This document shows positions 27,127-36,103 of a stretch of 64,000 nucleotides of DNA, piece by piece. How positions within the stretch are numbered: position 1 is the first letter of the stretch; every line of letters starts with the position of its first letter. The position numbers and the translations under genes were made by a program. The stretch comes from MAG-120531 sp038125995 (lineage in GTDB: Bacteria; Bacteroidota; Bacteroidia; Flavobacteriales; Flavobacteriaceae): the NCBI GenBank assembly GCA_038125995.1, contig JAYPEX010000003.1:1-64000 (forward strand), written 5' to 3'. Under the pieces are notes generated by a model. It was not told the origin of the DNA, did not search any database, and saw only the letters and a program-made list of their open reading frames with translations.

Positions 27127-28332
27127 TTAATTCCCATTGACATAATCTTGTAAATACTTAAATCGTTCGGTAAGTGTTCCCTCTACAGTTGTCATTTGAG
27201 CTCTTGCAAGGACTCCATCCGCATCGTTGTTGTAAAAAGCAGGAATCACATACCTTACAAATGCTTCGCTAAAACTCTCCGAGGCATCTTTAGGAAGTTC
27301 ACAAGGCAAATTGTCCACAGCCATCACTGCTACAGCATTTGAATCCATATAATCAACCTCTTCAAAGGTTTTAGGGTTTAGTCCATAGATTGGATTTGCT
27401 ATAGTACTAGGACGAATGGTAGTAGCCACAGGACCATCGATATCACAACTAATATCAGCAACAACAGATATCTTAAAATCATCTCTTGCAACATCTGATC
27501 TAGTCAGTAAATAGGGTGCCCCTACACCGTAAAAGTGTCCAGCAATATAAAGGTCACTTACTTTTGCAAAACGATAAAAATTACCTGAATGTCCATTAGG
27601 ATTTTCGAAAAAGTATTTTTTATCAAATTCTTTTCTGTCATTTCTCAAATTATAGTCAGCAACGTCAATTTGGCAGTAAACTACTTCGTCAAAATCTTTA
27701 TTTAAGAATTCATCAACCTCAACATTCTTAATACCTACTGCATCCAATATTTCAACAGCTCCATTTCCTACTCTTCCCATTCCAGTGAGTACAATCTTCA
27801 TCGCAGGAAGCTTCAGATCTTTTAAAACAGTCATCAATTCGTTTAAATCCTCTAAATGTTCTGCTTTTGGCAACTCAAAAAGCTGGTGTTTCAACCCGTA
27901 AGTTCGAAGTCCATTATATGCGCCAACAAGTCCCGCAAACCTACCAAATGCTACTAATCTTTTGGATTCTTCATCTACAATGGTCTCGTGATCATAGAGT
28001 ACTATCTTATTTTTTAAGATAGCTTGAAGCAAGTCTCTATTATAAGGTTGCTTTTTAATCGTATGAGAAAAGAAAAAGTATTTTTTATTGGGAATTAAGG
28101 CTTCAATAGGTACTTCTTTAACTCCGAATAACACATCACAAGAATCGAGTTCAGAACTAATTTCTAAACCATTCGTTTGATATTGAGACTCTTTAAAAAC
28201 TCTAAGCTCAGATGATTCAACGATAATTTTGGCATCGTATTTGTTTAGTATGGTTTTGCAAGCCTTAGGGGTTAGCACTACTCTTTTGTCGGGTGGGTTT
28301 TTGCGTTCTTTGAGAACTCCAAAAGTGATCAT
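27127..28332 (-). CDS. NAD(P)-dependent oxidoreductase, AlaDH/PNT-saccharopine dehydrogenase type
   Basis: The 401-residue protein starts MITFGVLKERKNPPDKRVVL, which matches the N-terminal domain shared by alanine dehydrogenase, transhydrogenase and saccharopine dehydrogenase. It has a Rossmann motif GMGRVGNG at 184-191. The C-terminal part contains SVVADISCDIDGPVATTIR, as in lysine-forming saccharopine dehydrogenases. The exact substrate is unclear; an amino-acid dehydrogenase acting on alanine-, lysine- or saccharopine-like compounds is likely. It lies 30 bases upstream of kdsA and is divergent from the tmRNA gene. Confidence 0.78.
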   Translation of the reverse strand: MITFGVLKERKNPPDKRVVLTPKACKTILNKYDAKIIVESSELRVFKESQYQTNGLEISSELDSCDVLFGVKEVPIEALIPNKKYFFFSHTIKKQPYNRDLLQAILKNKIVLYDHETIVDEESKRLVAFGRFAGLVGAYNGLRTYGLKHQLFELPKAEHLEDLNELMTVLKDLKLPAMKIVLTGMGRVGNGAVEILDAVGIKNVEVDEFLNKDFDEVVYCQIDVADYNLRNDRKEFDKKYFFENPNGHSGNFYRFAKVSDLYIAGHFYGVGAPYLLTRSDVARDDFKISVVADISCDIDGPVATTIRPSTIANPIYGLNPKTFEEVDYMDSNAVAVMAVDNLPCELPKDASESFSEAFVRYVIPAFYNNDADGVLARAQMTTVEGTLTERFKYLQDYVNGN

Positions 28333-28388
28333 AAGAAGGGATTTTTAAGCTAATTTAAATCATTTCATAACGCTCACAAAGTTTTTAG

Positions 28389-28396
28389 TAACTTTG
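28389..28396 (+). promoter_or_regulatory. -7 box of ssrA
   Basis: TAACTTTG is a full TAnnTTTG match. Transcription would start near 28402, about 30 bases before the mature tmRNA end, leaving a short leader for RNase P to remove. No clear -33 TTG is visible. Confidence 0.4.
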
Positions 28397-28432
28397 CCAA
28401 CCTCTAATGAGATCTAGTTCTTTGAAACTTAC

Positions 28433-28826
28433 GGGGCCGACCGGTTTTGACAGCGAGGCCAATTGAACTGTAAGCATGTCGAGCGTTGATTTGTTGCTCG
28501 TAAATATGATGAATCAACTTTTTAAATGGCGAAAATAATTACGCTTTAGCTGCTTAATCTGAATTTTAGTAGGATGGAGTCACGTCCCTGCAAGGCGGGG
28601 AGGCTGAATGTTCCTGGGAAGCCCTTGTTGTTGGCGTCCCGCCAAGGAGCACCATAAAAAGCAACATAGAGAGTAAAGTGCTTCGATTTATTCTCAAATT
28701 TTAAGAAGCTAAGCACCTATTAGGCGGTTTTTGGTCAGATAGATGTCGAAAATCAATCAAAAACTAAACATGTAGAAAGCTTTTTGATTGCTTGTTTGGA
28801 CGAGAGTTCGATTCTCTCCGGCTCCA
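28433..28826 (+). ncRNA. ssrA: transfer-messenger RNA (tmRNA)
   Basis: tmRNA rescues stalled ribosomes and tags the unfinished protein for proteolysis. The 5' end GGGGCCG pairs with CGGCTCC at the 3' end to form the tRNA-like acceptor, and GAGAGTTCGATTCTCTC is the T arm. The tag reading frame is at 28528-28557 and reads GENNYALAA then TAA. No CCA is encoded after the discriminator A (the next bases are CAA). A strong terminator follows. Confidence 0.96.
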
Positions 28827-28838
28827 CAATAAATCAAC

Positions 28839-28866
28839 AACCCAGCACTTCGCTGGGTTTTTTTGT
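28839..28866 (+). terminator. terminator after ssrA
   Basis: AACCCAGC (28839-28846) pairs perfectly with GCTGGGTT (28852-28859) over a 5-base loop, followed by a T run. It is a textbook intrinsic terminator 12 bases after the tmRNA. Confidence 0.9.
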
Positions 28867-28984
28867 TTGTGTAAATAATACGCATTTAATTTTTTTATCT
28901 ATATTTAATTTCTCAAAGAATAGTTCTAGTCTAAAGTTATTCTTTTGAGGTACAATACATTTAAACAGACAGACACACAAACAA

Positions 28985-30196
28985 ATGAAATCAAAAAACT
29001 TACTAGTTGCATTGATGCTAATCTCAGCATTTACTTATGCACAAGATTCAAAAAGGGTAAAAGTATCGATTGACGATGCTTCTGTGGGAAAAGTTACTTT
29101 TTCTCCAAAAACAAAGAAAGATGGAACCTTAAAAAAAGGAACTCAAGTAACGGTAACTGCAATCCCACAAGATGGGAAAAGCCTCGATGCGACTTATTAT
29201 TCGTATCCAGGAAGATGGGGAACAATGTACAGCGAACATATGGATAGTTCCTACACCTTCACAGCTAATCAAGATATTCAAGTGGGGGCCTCTTTTATCG
29301 AAAACAAGGAAATTGAGCATCTCAATATAACTCAGAATATCATTTATGCGAAGCCTGGGGTGAAAGAACTCAAATACGATGTATATTCTCCAAAAGGAGC
29401 TAAAAACCTTCCTGTAATCATTATTATTCACGGTGGAGGATGGTCTTCGAATACCGAAGATATCATGAGAGGTTTAGCAAGAGAACTTACCAAAGACAAA
29501 AAATTCGTGGTCTTTAGCATGGATTACCGTTGGATTGGCAACCTCGATGGAGATGAAACGGCCAATCAAATGCATGAACTTATCGAGGATGTGTACGGTG
29601 GAATTATTCATATTAAAGAAAACGCATCTAAGTATGGAGGAGATGGAAGTAAATTGTTAGTAACTGGTGATAGTGCTGGAGGACACCTTTCATCTTCAGC
29701 ATCTCTAATGATTGAATCCATAGGAACAGGTGGTTTTGGTACTCAAGAAGGAGTATTTAAATTAACGCCTACGTATTTACCAGAAGGCAAGACGATCGAT
29801 CATGTTAGAGAAGAACTATTAGCTTCTATGAAAGCTGCTGCTCCTTCTTATGGTGTCTTTAGAGGTCCAACTATGTCTGGATTTGTACAACAAGGAGAAG
29901 ACTACCTCAATGCTGTTGCGCCAATCAATAATATCCCAAATGCCGAAAGCAGATCAGTTCCACAGTTTTTAGTAAGGGGAACAAAAGACCCTCTTATTTC
30001 TGACGAAGAAGTTGCGACCTATACCAAAGCATTGGAAGATGCAGGACAACGAGTTGAATACATCCAAGTTGGAGGAGCATCTCACGCGTTCTTCGATTGG
30101 AAACCTGATCAACGAACTAAAGATACCTTTGAAAAATACGGTGTGTATTACGCTCAGCGTATGGAGGAGTTTTTCTTATCCGTATTAAACGATTAA
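28985..30196 (+). CDS. exported alpha/beta hydrolase with N-terminal repeat domain
   Basis: This 403-residue protein has a signal peptide (ending FTYAQ). A domain of about 85 residues follows (VKVSIDDASVGKV, then LKKGTQVTVTAIPQDGK) and resembles divergent InlB-type bacterial repeats. The C-terminal alpha/beta hydrolase is of carboxylesterase type: oxyanion-hole IHGGGW, nucleophile elbow GDSAGG, an acid in GTKDPLISDE and the catalytic His in ASHAFFDW. It is probably a periplasmic or surface esterase. The substrate is unknown. It stands alone, with its own terminator. Confidence 0.85.
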   Translation: MKSKNLLVALMLISAFTYAQDSKRVKVSIDDASVGKVTFSPKTKKDGTLKKGTQVTVTAIPQDGKSLDATYYSYPGRWGTMYSEHMDSSYTFTANQDIQVGASFIENKEIEHLNITQNIIYAKPGVKELKYDVYSPKGAKNLPVIIIIHGGGWSSNTEDIMRGLARELTKDKKFVVFSMDYRWIGNLDGDETANQMHELIEDVYGGIIHIKENASKYGGDGSKLLVTGDSAGGHLSSSASLMIESIGTGGFGTQEGVFKLTPTYLPEGKTIDHVREELLASMKAAAPSYGVFRGPTMSGFVQQGEDYLNAVAPINNIPNAESRSVPQFLVRGTKDPLISDEEVATYTKALEDAGQRVEYIQVGGASHAFFDWKPDQRTKDTFEKYGVYYAQRMEEFFLSVLND

Positions 30197-30207
30197 ACCA
30201 AAAAGTT

Positions 30208-30234
30208 AAAAGGCAGCTCATTTAGCTGCCTTTT
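30208..30234 (+). terminator. bidirectional terminator
   Basis: AAAAGGCAGCT (30208-30218) pairs perfectly with AGCTGCCTTTT (30224-30234) over 5 bases, with more T residues after it on the plus strand. It serves the hydrolase gene and, from the other side, the converging membrane protein gene. Confidence 0.85.
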
Positions 30235-30239
30235 TTAAT

Positions 30240-30950
30240 CTAAAAGTTTTTCAAATTCAGTTGTTTTGGTTTTGAAAGTAAAAACAGTCGGTAGGTCATA
30301 TAAAATAAGCCTGCAGCAAAAAATTCTAAAACTATTAAATAATAAGGCCAATCTCCAATAATGAAAGGGTTGTCAATTTTAGGAGGTGCATTGAGATACA
30401 TATAATTGGCATCTAAATAAAAGTTCAGAGGCATCACAATGACGAGCAATAGATTAATAACCAGGAAACTCTTCAACCACGAATTCTTTTTTAATTCAAA
30501 TCCCAAATACAAATACATGAATATTGGCATGCAAATAATTACCAAATGACTACAATAATATTCGAAATAATGAAACAAACCTCCGTCGTAATGATTGATT
30601 TGAGGTGTGAAAATAGACTGTAATCCACCTACTATTCCAAAGAAGAAAAGCAGTTCAAAAACAAATTGTTTCCTGGGAACAAAAAACACAATACAACAGA
30701 GTAGTCTACTTATAGAGCACAACTGTAATGGCAGGTTATCTGCTAGATTCCAAGTGCCATTTATAAGGTACCTAGAATTTTCAACCAGGAAAAGTAGTGC
30801 TAAAAAAAGGGCGACTCCCTTAGCTAATTTTAAATTAAAAACTTGAGTATTTCGTTTCCCTATCCATAAAAATACAAGGATTACAATTAGGGAGATCAAT
30901 GAATTCCGATTCCATTCACTCGTAAGAAGTTCAATCGTATAAGTTTGCAT
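30240..30950 (-). CDS. YwaF/TIGR02206-type integral membrane protein
   Basis: The 236-residue protein has about seven predicted transmembrane segments. It matches the YwaF-like (TIGR02206) family in the LPLQLCSISRLLCCIVFF region, the FGIVGGLQSIFTPQ segment, and YYCSHLVIICMPIFMYL. The function of the family is unknown. It is a single gene, convergent with the esterase and upstream of nothing obviously linked. Confidence 0.8.
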   Translation of the reverse strand: MQTYTIELLTSEWNRNSLISLIVILVFLWIGKRNTQVFNLKLAKGVALFLALLFLVENSRYLINGTWNLADNLPLQLCSISRLLCCIVFFVPRKQFVFELLFFFGIVGGLQSIFTPQINHYDGGLFHYFEYYCSHLVIICMPIFMYLYLGFELKKNSWLKSFLVINLLLVIVMPLNFYLDANYMYLNAPPKIDNPFIIGDWPYYLIVLEFFAAGLFYMTYRLFLLSKPKQLNLKNF

Positions 30951-31026
30951 TAATTGATTTTGTTTTGTTTGAATAAATATAGTAGTTATTCACACAATAA
31001 ACTAACTTACAATTAATTGCACTGAC

Positions 31027-31809
31027 TTATCCAAAAATATCATTTAAAATACCAGCCAATCGTATTCCACCCTTAAGTAATTGAGTTCTCAATATCTCTT
31101 TGTAATCATAGGAGTAATTATATCCCAATGAAGAATTTTCAGGAGTAGCTCTGTAAATCGTTTCTACTAGTTCATGAGATTCCTCAATCCAATCCAAAAC
31201 GGAAGTAGCTTGCAATTCCTTTTGAGTTTTCCAGTCCTGTTTTGGGAAGTTAACTGCCCACTCTGTATAACTCATATTAAAGTATTCGATTAAATCGGTA
31301 TCCCAAACCCTGTGAAGGTTGGTGTTTTTACCAAACCACTTTAAACGAATTCCATTTCCACCGCGATCTTCAGCTCTACCAATATGCATAGGTTGGTGTA
31401 AATCACCAATAAAATGAACTAAAAGTTTAAGTTGAAACTCTTTGTCTGCAGTTGATGAAGAATCATCACTTAATAACTGAATTGCATGTTGAATTCCCTT
31501 GTACAAATCGCCCTCAGCATTTGAATTTTCTTGATTATACTGCTCACCCAAAGGCATATTGATATAGTGATAGGGACTGAAAGAATCAAAGTGTTTATCA
31601 GATTTTATTTCATCTGGATAAGTTGAAACATAGGCCAAGGATGATCCATTAAGCAAATTCGCAATAGCCCTTTTTGCTTTTTTATTGAGGTATTGACTCG
31701 CTACTTCACCGATAACACGATGTCCTGTTTGACCCCAATCATCGATTGGGTTATTTGCAAAAGTGCAGTTAAATGATAAAAAAAGAAGTACTAATAGTTT
31801 GGCTCTCAT
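31027..31809 (-). CDS. secreted S1/P1-type nuclease
   Basis: This 260-residue protein has a signal peptide (LLVLLFLSFNCTFA) and the S1/P1 zinc nuclease core. That core comprises DDWGQTGHRVIGEVA, YPDEIK, FSPYHYINMP, LVHFIGDLHQPMHIG and LHRVWDTDLIEYF. These supply the Trp, His and Asp ligands of the three-zinc site. It would cut single-stranded nucleic acid outside the cytoplasm, probably to scavenge phosphate or nucleosides. The gene stands alone and is divergent from the HAD gene. Confidence 0.92.
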   Translation of the reverse strand: MRAKLLVLLFLSFNCTFANNPIDDWGQTGHRVIGEVASQYLNKKAKRAIANLLNGSSLAYVSTYPDEIKSDKHFDSFSPYHYINMPLGEQYNQENSNAEGDLYKGIQHAIQLLSDDSSSTADKEFQLKLLVHFIGDLHQPMHIGRAEDRGGNGIRLKWFGKNTNLHRVWDTDLIEYFNMSYTEWAVNFPKQDWKTQKELQATSVLDWIEESHELVETIYRATPENSSLGYNYSYDYKEILRTQLLKGGIRLAGILNDIFG

Positions 31810-31952
31810 AACTAGATTTAAAAGAATAAATGTAGTAATAATACCCTTAAAAGCAGTGTTATTTTAATGTGAAATTATTAAAAACATATTTTATTACCTA
31901 TTTGTATTCAGGCTCTAAAAAGACTTAAATTTACAAACATAAAAACTACCAG

Positions 31953-32753
31953 ATGACTTTTAAACACCTTTGCTTAGATTTAGACGGAACTACACTAGCT
32001 TTAAAAAGTGATATAACTGAATTTTGTGCTAAAGTGCTTAACAAAATAAATGAATCGACTAAGGTCATTTTAGTTTCAGCACGTATCCCCTCTGGTATGT
32101 ACTACATTCAGGATAAAATCAAGGCAGAGGAACAACCAATGATTTGTTATAACGGAGCTTATATCCTCGATGGGGAACGAATCATCAACGATGTGACCAT
32201 TGATTTAGAGTCAGTTTTAAAGGTGAACGAGATCTGTAAATCCAATTCAATTGCTATTGGAATTTACTCCTACAACAATTGGTGGGTCCCTGTAGATTCT
32301 GAGCGCGTTCAAAAAGAAATTCACAATACCAAGACGCATCCAATAATTGAACCTACAGATGTATCCCTGAAACGATTGATCTCTAAGGATCAAGGAGTTC
32401 ACAAACTGATGCTCATGGGTACCAAAGAAACAGCCGACAAAGCTCAAAAAGAACTCGAGTTGCTATCCGAGGAACTTACCATTTACAGATCAAATGACAC
32501 GCTAATAGAAATTGCTCCTTCTGGAATTGATAAACACCGAGCAATTGAAATGGTGCTAGGAACTGATCTCAGTCAAGTCATGGCTTTTGGAGACAATTTT
32601 AACGATATCGAAATGATTCAAAATGTAGGGATGGGGATTGCCGTTGCCAATGCTAGAGCATCCCTAAAAGAAGTTGCTGATGCATTGACTCTTTCATGCC
32701 AAGAGGATGGAGTTGCTCACTTTTTAAACGACTATTTTAAGTTAGGATTTTAG
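31953..32753 (+). CDS. Cof-type HAD hydrolase
   Basis: The 266-residue protein is a haloacid-dehalogenase-superfamily phosphatase of the Cof/YidA type (class IIB cap). Motif I is LDLDGTTL, motif II includes SARIPS, motif III has a Lys in DKHRAIEMV, and motif IV is FGDNFNDIEMI. The substrate is likely a small sugar phosphate or flavin phosphate but cannot be fixed. The DUF819 gene follows after 30 bases. Confidence 0.88.
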   Translation: MTFKHLCLDLDGTTLALKSDITEFCAKVLNKINESTKVILVSARIPSGMYYIQDKIKAEEQPMICYNGAYILDGERIINDVTIDLESVLKVNEICKSNSIAIGIYSYNNWWVPVDSERVQKEIHNTKTHPIIEPTDVSLKRLISKDQGVHKLMLMGTKETADKAQKELELLSEELTIYRSNDTLIEIAPSGIDKHRAIEMVLGTDLSQVMAFGDNFNDIEMIQNVGMGIAVANARASLKEVADALTLSCQEDGVAHFLNDYFKLGF

Positions 32754-32783
32754 CCCTTAGGTTAATTTTCCTACTTTTAGTTC

Positions 32784-34046
32784 ATGAATCAACCGCTTTT
32801 TACTGACGATACCATTGTATTTGGAATACTAGCTCTTTGTATTGGCTTTGTATTTATCACTTCCTCTTCAAAAAATACTATTTGGAAAAAATTTTACAGC
32901 TATATGCCAGCTGTATTGATGTGCTATATACTCCCATCCATAATTAGTAGTATGGGAATCATCTCTGATGCGCATTCCAACCTCTACTTTGTAGCGAGTC
33001 GCTATCTACTTCCTGCATCACTAGTTTTAATGACCCTGAGTATTGATTTAAAAGCCATAGCAAATTTAGGCTCCAAAGCACTGATTATGTTCTTTACTGG
33101 ATCCTTTGGAATTATTATTGGAGGACCAATTGCAATTCTAATTGTCTCATTAATTTCTCCTGAATCTGTAGGAGGCAATGATTTTGACGCCATTTGGAGA
33201 GGTCTAGCTACCATAGCAGGTTCTTGGATTGGTGGAGGCGCTAATCAAGCTGCCATGCTTGAAATCTTTCAATACAATCCAGAGAAATACGGAGGAATGG
33301 TTTTAATTGATATTGTGATAGGTAATATTTGGCTAGCAATCCTACTCTTAGGAGTCGGAAAAACAAATAGAATTGACAAATGGCTCAAAGCCGACACCTC
33401 ATCCATTGAAGCACTCAAAGAAAAAGTCTCGAATTTTACTGCTGCTATTACTAGAATTCCTACTTTAAATGATTATATGGCACTCTTATTTTTAGCATTT
33501 ACCTCTGTTGGAATTTCTCATCTTATTGGAAACCATCTAAGCGATATTTTAACCAGTTCCTACGAATGGGTCTCTGATAAAAAGAGTTTCTTTTCATTCT
33601 TGGGATCTTCCTTCTTTTGGATGATTGTCATTGCTACCCTTATTGGAATTTTACTTTCATTTACCAAGGCAAAAAACTATGAAGGAGCTGGTGCTTCTAA
33701 ATTCGGATCTGTATTCATCTATATTCTTGTAGCTACTATCGGAATGAAAATGGACCTCACTAAAATCTTTGAAAACCCAGGTCTCATACTTATAGGCGTG
33801 GTCTGGATGACCATACACGCTCTTTTATTAATAGTAGTCGCTAAACTTGTCAAAGCTCCCTATTTATTTTTGTCTGTTGGTTCACAGGCCAATGTAGGAG
33901 GTGCCGCTTCTGCTCCAGTAATTGCAGCTGAATTTCATCCTTCTTTAGCATCGGTTGGAGTCCTTTTAGCAGTGATGGGATATGTGGTAGGAACAACAGG
34001 TGCATTATTTTGTGCCTATTTAATGGAAATAGCTTCCAAAATTTAA
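32784..34046 (+). CDS. DUF819 family membrane protein
   Basis: The 420-residue polytopic membrane protein has about ten to twelve hydrophobic segments and matches DUF819 (YjcL-like). It contains RYLLPASLVLMTLSIDLKAI and the glycine-rich GSWIGGGANQAAM and SQANVGGAASAPV segments, repeated in each half as in two-fold transporters. A transport role is inferred, with the substrate unknown. It starts 30 bases after the HAD gene. Confidence 0.85.
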   Translation: MNQPLFTDDTIVFGILALCIGFVFITSSSKNTIWKKFYSYMPAVLMCYILPSIISSMGIISDAHSNLYFVASRYLLPASLVLMTLSIDLKAIANLGSKALIMFFTGSFGIIIGGPIAILIVSLISPESVGGNDFDAIWRGLATIAGSWIGGGANQAAMLEIFQYNPEKYGGMVLIDIVIGNIWLAILLLGVGKTNRIDKWLKADTSSIEALKEKVSNFTAAITRIPTLNDYMALLFLAFTSVGISHLIGNHLSDILTSSYEWVSDKKSFFSFLGSSFFWMIVIATLIGILLSFTKAKNYEGAGASKFGSVFIYILVATIGMKMDLTKIFENPGLILIGVVWMTIHALLLIVVAKLVKAPYLFLSVGSQANVGGAASAPVIAAEFHPSLASVGVLLAVMGYVVGTTGALFCAYLMEIASKI

Positions 34047-34094
34047 ATATTTAAGAGAGATTCTGCATCTTTGTGCAGCTAAATAAATCAACTA

Positions 34095-34790
34095 ATGAAA
34101 AAAATTATAGCCTTATTTGGATTCGTACTTATAGTTACTTCATGCTCTAACAATCCAACTGGTAACCTACAAATTCAAGGAAATATCAAAGGTCTTAAAA
34201 AGGGGACCTTATACCTTCAACAATTGCAAGATTCAACCATAGTCGCTCTAGACTCCATTGAGCTCAATGGCGATGGAAATTTCATATTTGACACCACCAT
34301 TGATGAAGCACAATTACTCTATTTAAATCTAGAGCGTATGGATGACAATGAATTTAACGATCGTATTCGCCTTTTTGCCGAACCGGGTCAGATCACTGTA
34401 AACACCTCATGGAATACTTTTGATATCAATCCTGATGTTACAGGATCTAAATCTCATGAAGTATTCGTAGGATTTCAAAAGATGATGAGTAGTTTTAATA
34501 ATAGAAATTTAGAGTTAATGCAAAAAGCAATCGCATTGAACCAAAAAGGGAATCAAGTGGGTATGGATTCTATTTTAGAAGTGAACAACAAAAATGAGCT
34601 CAGAAGATATCTGTTTGCCATCAACTATGCCTTAAATCATAAAGAATCAGTAGTAGCTCCATACATCGCTGTTGTTGAAATTCCTGAAGCCAATCCAAAA
34701 TTCTTAGATTCCATCTACCGTGTACTCCCTGAGAATGTTGCAAATTCCAAGTACGGAAAACAATTAAAAAGCTTATTGACTCAAGAATAA
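34095..34790 (+). CDS. DUF4369 domain lipoprotein
   Basis: The 231-residue protein has a lipoprotein signal peptide with lipobox VTSC (Cys about residue 17). A DUF4369-type beta-rich domain follows (IQGNIKGLKKGTLYLQQLQDSTIVALDSIELNGDGNFIF). In Bacteroidota this domain often precedes a thioredoxin-like domain; none is present here, so this is the short form. It is probably envelope-anchored. The function is unknown. Confidence 0.85.
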   Translation: MKKIIALFGFVLIVTSCSNNPTGNLQIQGNIKGLKKGTLYLQQLQDSTIVALDSIELNGDGNFIFDTTIDEAQLLYLNLERMDDNEFNDRIRLFAEPGQITVNTSWNTFDINPDVTGSKSHEVFVGFQKMMSSFNNRNLELMQKAIALNQKGNQVGMDSILEVNNKNELRRYLFAINYALNHKESVVAPYIAVVEIPEANPKFLDSIYRVLPENVANSKYGKQLKSLLTQE

Positions 34791-34824
34791 ATTGTAATTT
34801 AGCACCGAAATTAAAAAATGCGTT

Positions 34825-35091
34825 ATGGCAAGTATAAAAAACTTAAAGAAAGACTTAAATTACGTAATCGGTGATATCATCGAAGCGGTTTATATTTGGG
34901 AAGCTGTCAATCAGAAGTATGATTCTAAAGAGGCTGAAGCTATTATCGATGAAGCTATTGCTGTTTTCGATGAGCTGACTGAAAGCATCAATAACAAATC
35001 TGTTGAAGATCGCGCTAAGCATCTCAAATCAGTCAAGACAGACTTAGAAAATAAAGCTAAAGGGCTCATCGATAAGATCAATGCTTTATAG
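34825..35091 (+). CDS. small all-helical protein of unknown function
   Basis: The 88-residue protein is charged and predicted to be entirely helical (IKNLKKDLNYVIGDIIEAVY, ending in KAKGLIDKINAL). It has no signal peptide or membrane segment. I recognise it only as a type of short conserved hypothetical common in Flavobacteriia. It lies 34 bases after the DUF4369 gene and ends at a perfect terminator. Confidence 0.75.
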   Translation: MASIKNLKKDLNYVIGDIIEAVYIWEAVNQKYDSKEAEAIIDEAIAVFDELTESINNKSVEDRAKHLKSVKTDLENKAKGLIDKINAL

Positions 35092-35100
35092 TAGAACATT

Positions 35101-35120
35101 AAAACCAGCAGCTGCTGGTT
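35101..35120 (+). terminator. bidirectional terminator
   Basis: AAACCAGC and GCTGGTTT form a perfect stem around the loop AGCT, followed by a T run on the plus strand. A shorter T run on the minus strand suits manA. Both converging genes can end here. Confidence 0.85.
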
Positions 35121-35134
35121 TTTTTTTGTCTTTT

Positions 35135-36103
35135 CTACAAATAAACTTCTAAAAGGGTAGCGTTCCCTTCTATCGTTAAATGATTTAATGAAGCTGGAAC
35201 TAATAGGGTCTCTCCATAGTTAAGCTCATAGGATTGAGCTCCTACTTTAATTATAGAATTCTCTTTGACTTCCATTAGAATTGTAAAAGAATCTCTATGG
35301 TAAAGATTCATTTCATATGCTCCATCAATTGGAACTAAATTGGTGTTAAAGTAAGGGCATTCAACTAAGGAATTCGACTGATTTACTTTTTTAGTAAACT
35401 CTTTCTTAAATCCATCAACTCCTTTGTAATTCAAGGCATCTAATGCTAATTCTGTGTGGAGTTCTCTGGTGTTTCCATCCTTGTCTTTCCGATTAAAATC
35501 ATAGACTCTATAAGTGATATTGGAGGTTTGTTGTATTTCAGCGATCATCACTCCTGCTCCAATGGCGTGAATGGTCCCTGTAGGAATAAAAAAAGTATCT
35601 CCTTCTTTTACTTTGTGATAGTTGAGTAACGATTCTAATTGTTCCTCCTCAAGTGCCCTTTGATAGTGTTCCTTGGTAACTTCGTTTTTAAATCCTACGA
35701 TGAGATTTGCATTTTCTTCAGCTTTTAAAACATACCACATCTCTGTTTTACCAAAAGATTGATGTCTATTTATAGCTATCTCATTATTGGGATGCACTTG
35801 AATGGATAGATCCTGAGCTGCATCGATAAACTTTATAAGAATTGGAAATTCACTTCCAAAACGATCTATTACCGACTGTCCTAACAACTCTTTACCATAG
35901 TCATCAATCAATTGTTTCAAGGATTGACCTTTAAAACTTCCTTCAGATACGATTGAAACATCACCATCGACTCCTGAGAGCTCCCAAGATTCACCAATAT
36001 TTGGTTCTGTATAAGATTTGTGAAGAACCGTTCTTAATTGTTCTCCTCCCCAAATACGATACTTAAAAATAGGTTTGAATTTTAATGGTTCTAATTGATT
36101 CAT
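35135..36103 (-). CDS. manA: mannose-6-phosphate isomerase, class I
   Basis: ManA interconverts mannose 6-phosphate and fructose 6-phosphate, feeding GDP-sugar and surface polysaccharide synthesis. The 322-residue protein has the zinc site sequences LSIQVHPNN and KTEMWYVL, and PTGTIHAIGAGVMIAEIQQTS. It is the short class I form, with cupin folds. Its ATG overlaps the queD stop (ATGA), so it is translationally coupled as the last gene of idi-queD-manA. Confidence 0.95.
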   Translation of the reverse strand: MNQLEPLKFKPIFKYRIWGGEQLRTVLHKSYTEPNIGESWELSGVDGDVSIVSEGSFKGQSLKQLIDDYGKELLGQSVIDRFGSEFPILIKFIDAAQDLSIQVHPNNEIAINRHQSFGKTEMWYVLKAEENANLIVGFKNEVTKEHYQRALEEEQLESLLNYHKVKEGDTFFIPTGTIHAIGAGVMIAEIQQTSNITYRVYDFNRKDKDGNTRELHTELALDALNYKGVDGFKKEFTKKVNQSNSLVECPYFNTNLVPIDGAYEMNLYHRDSFTILMEVKENSIIKVGAQSYELNYGETLLVPASLNHLTIEGNATLLEVYL

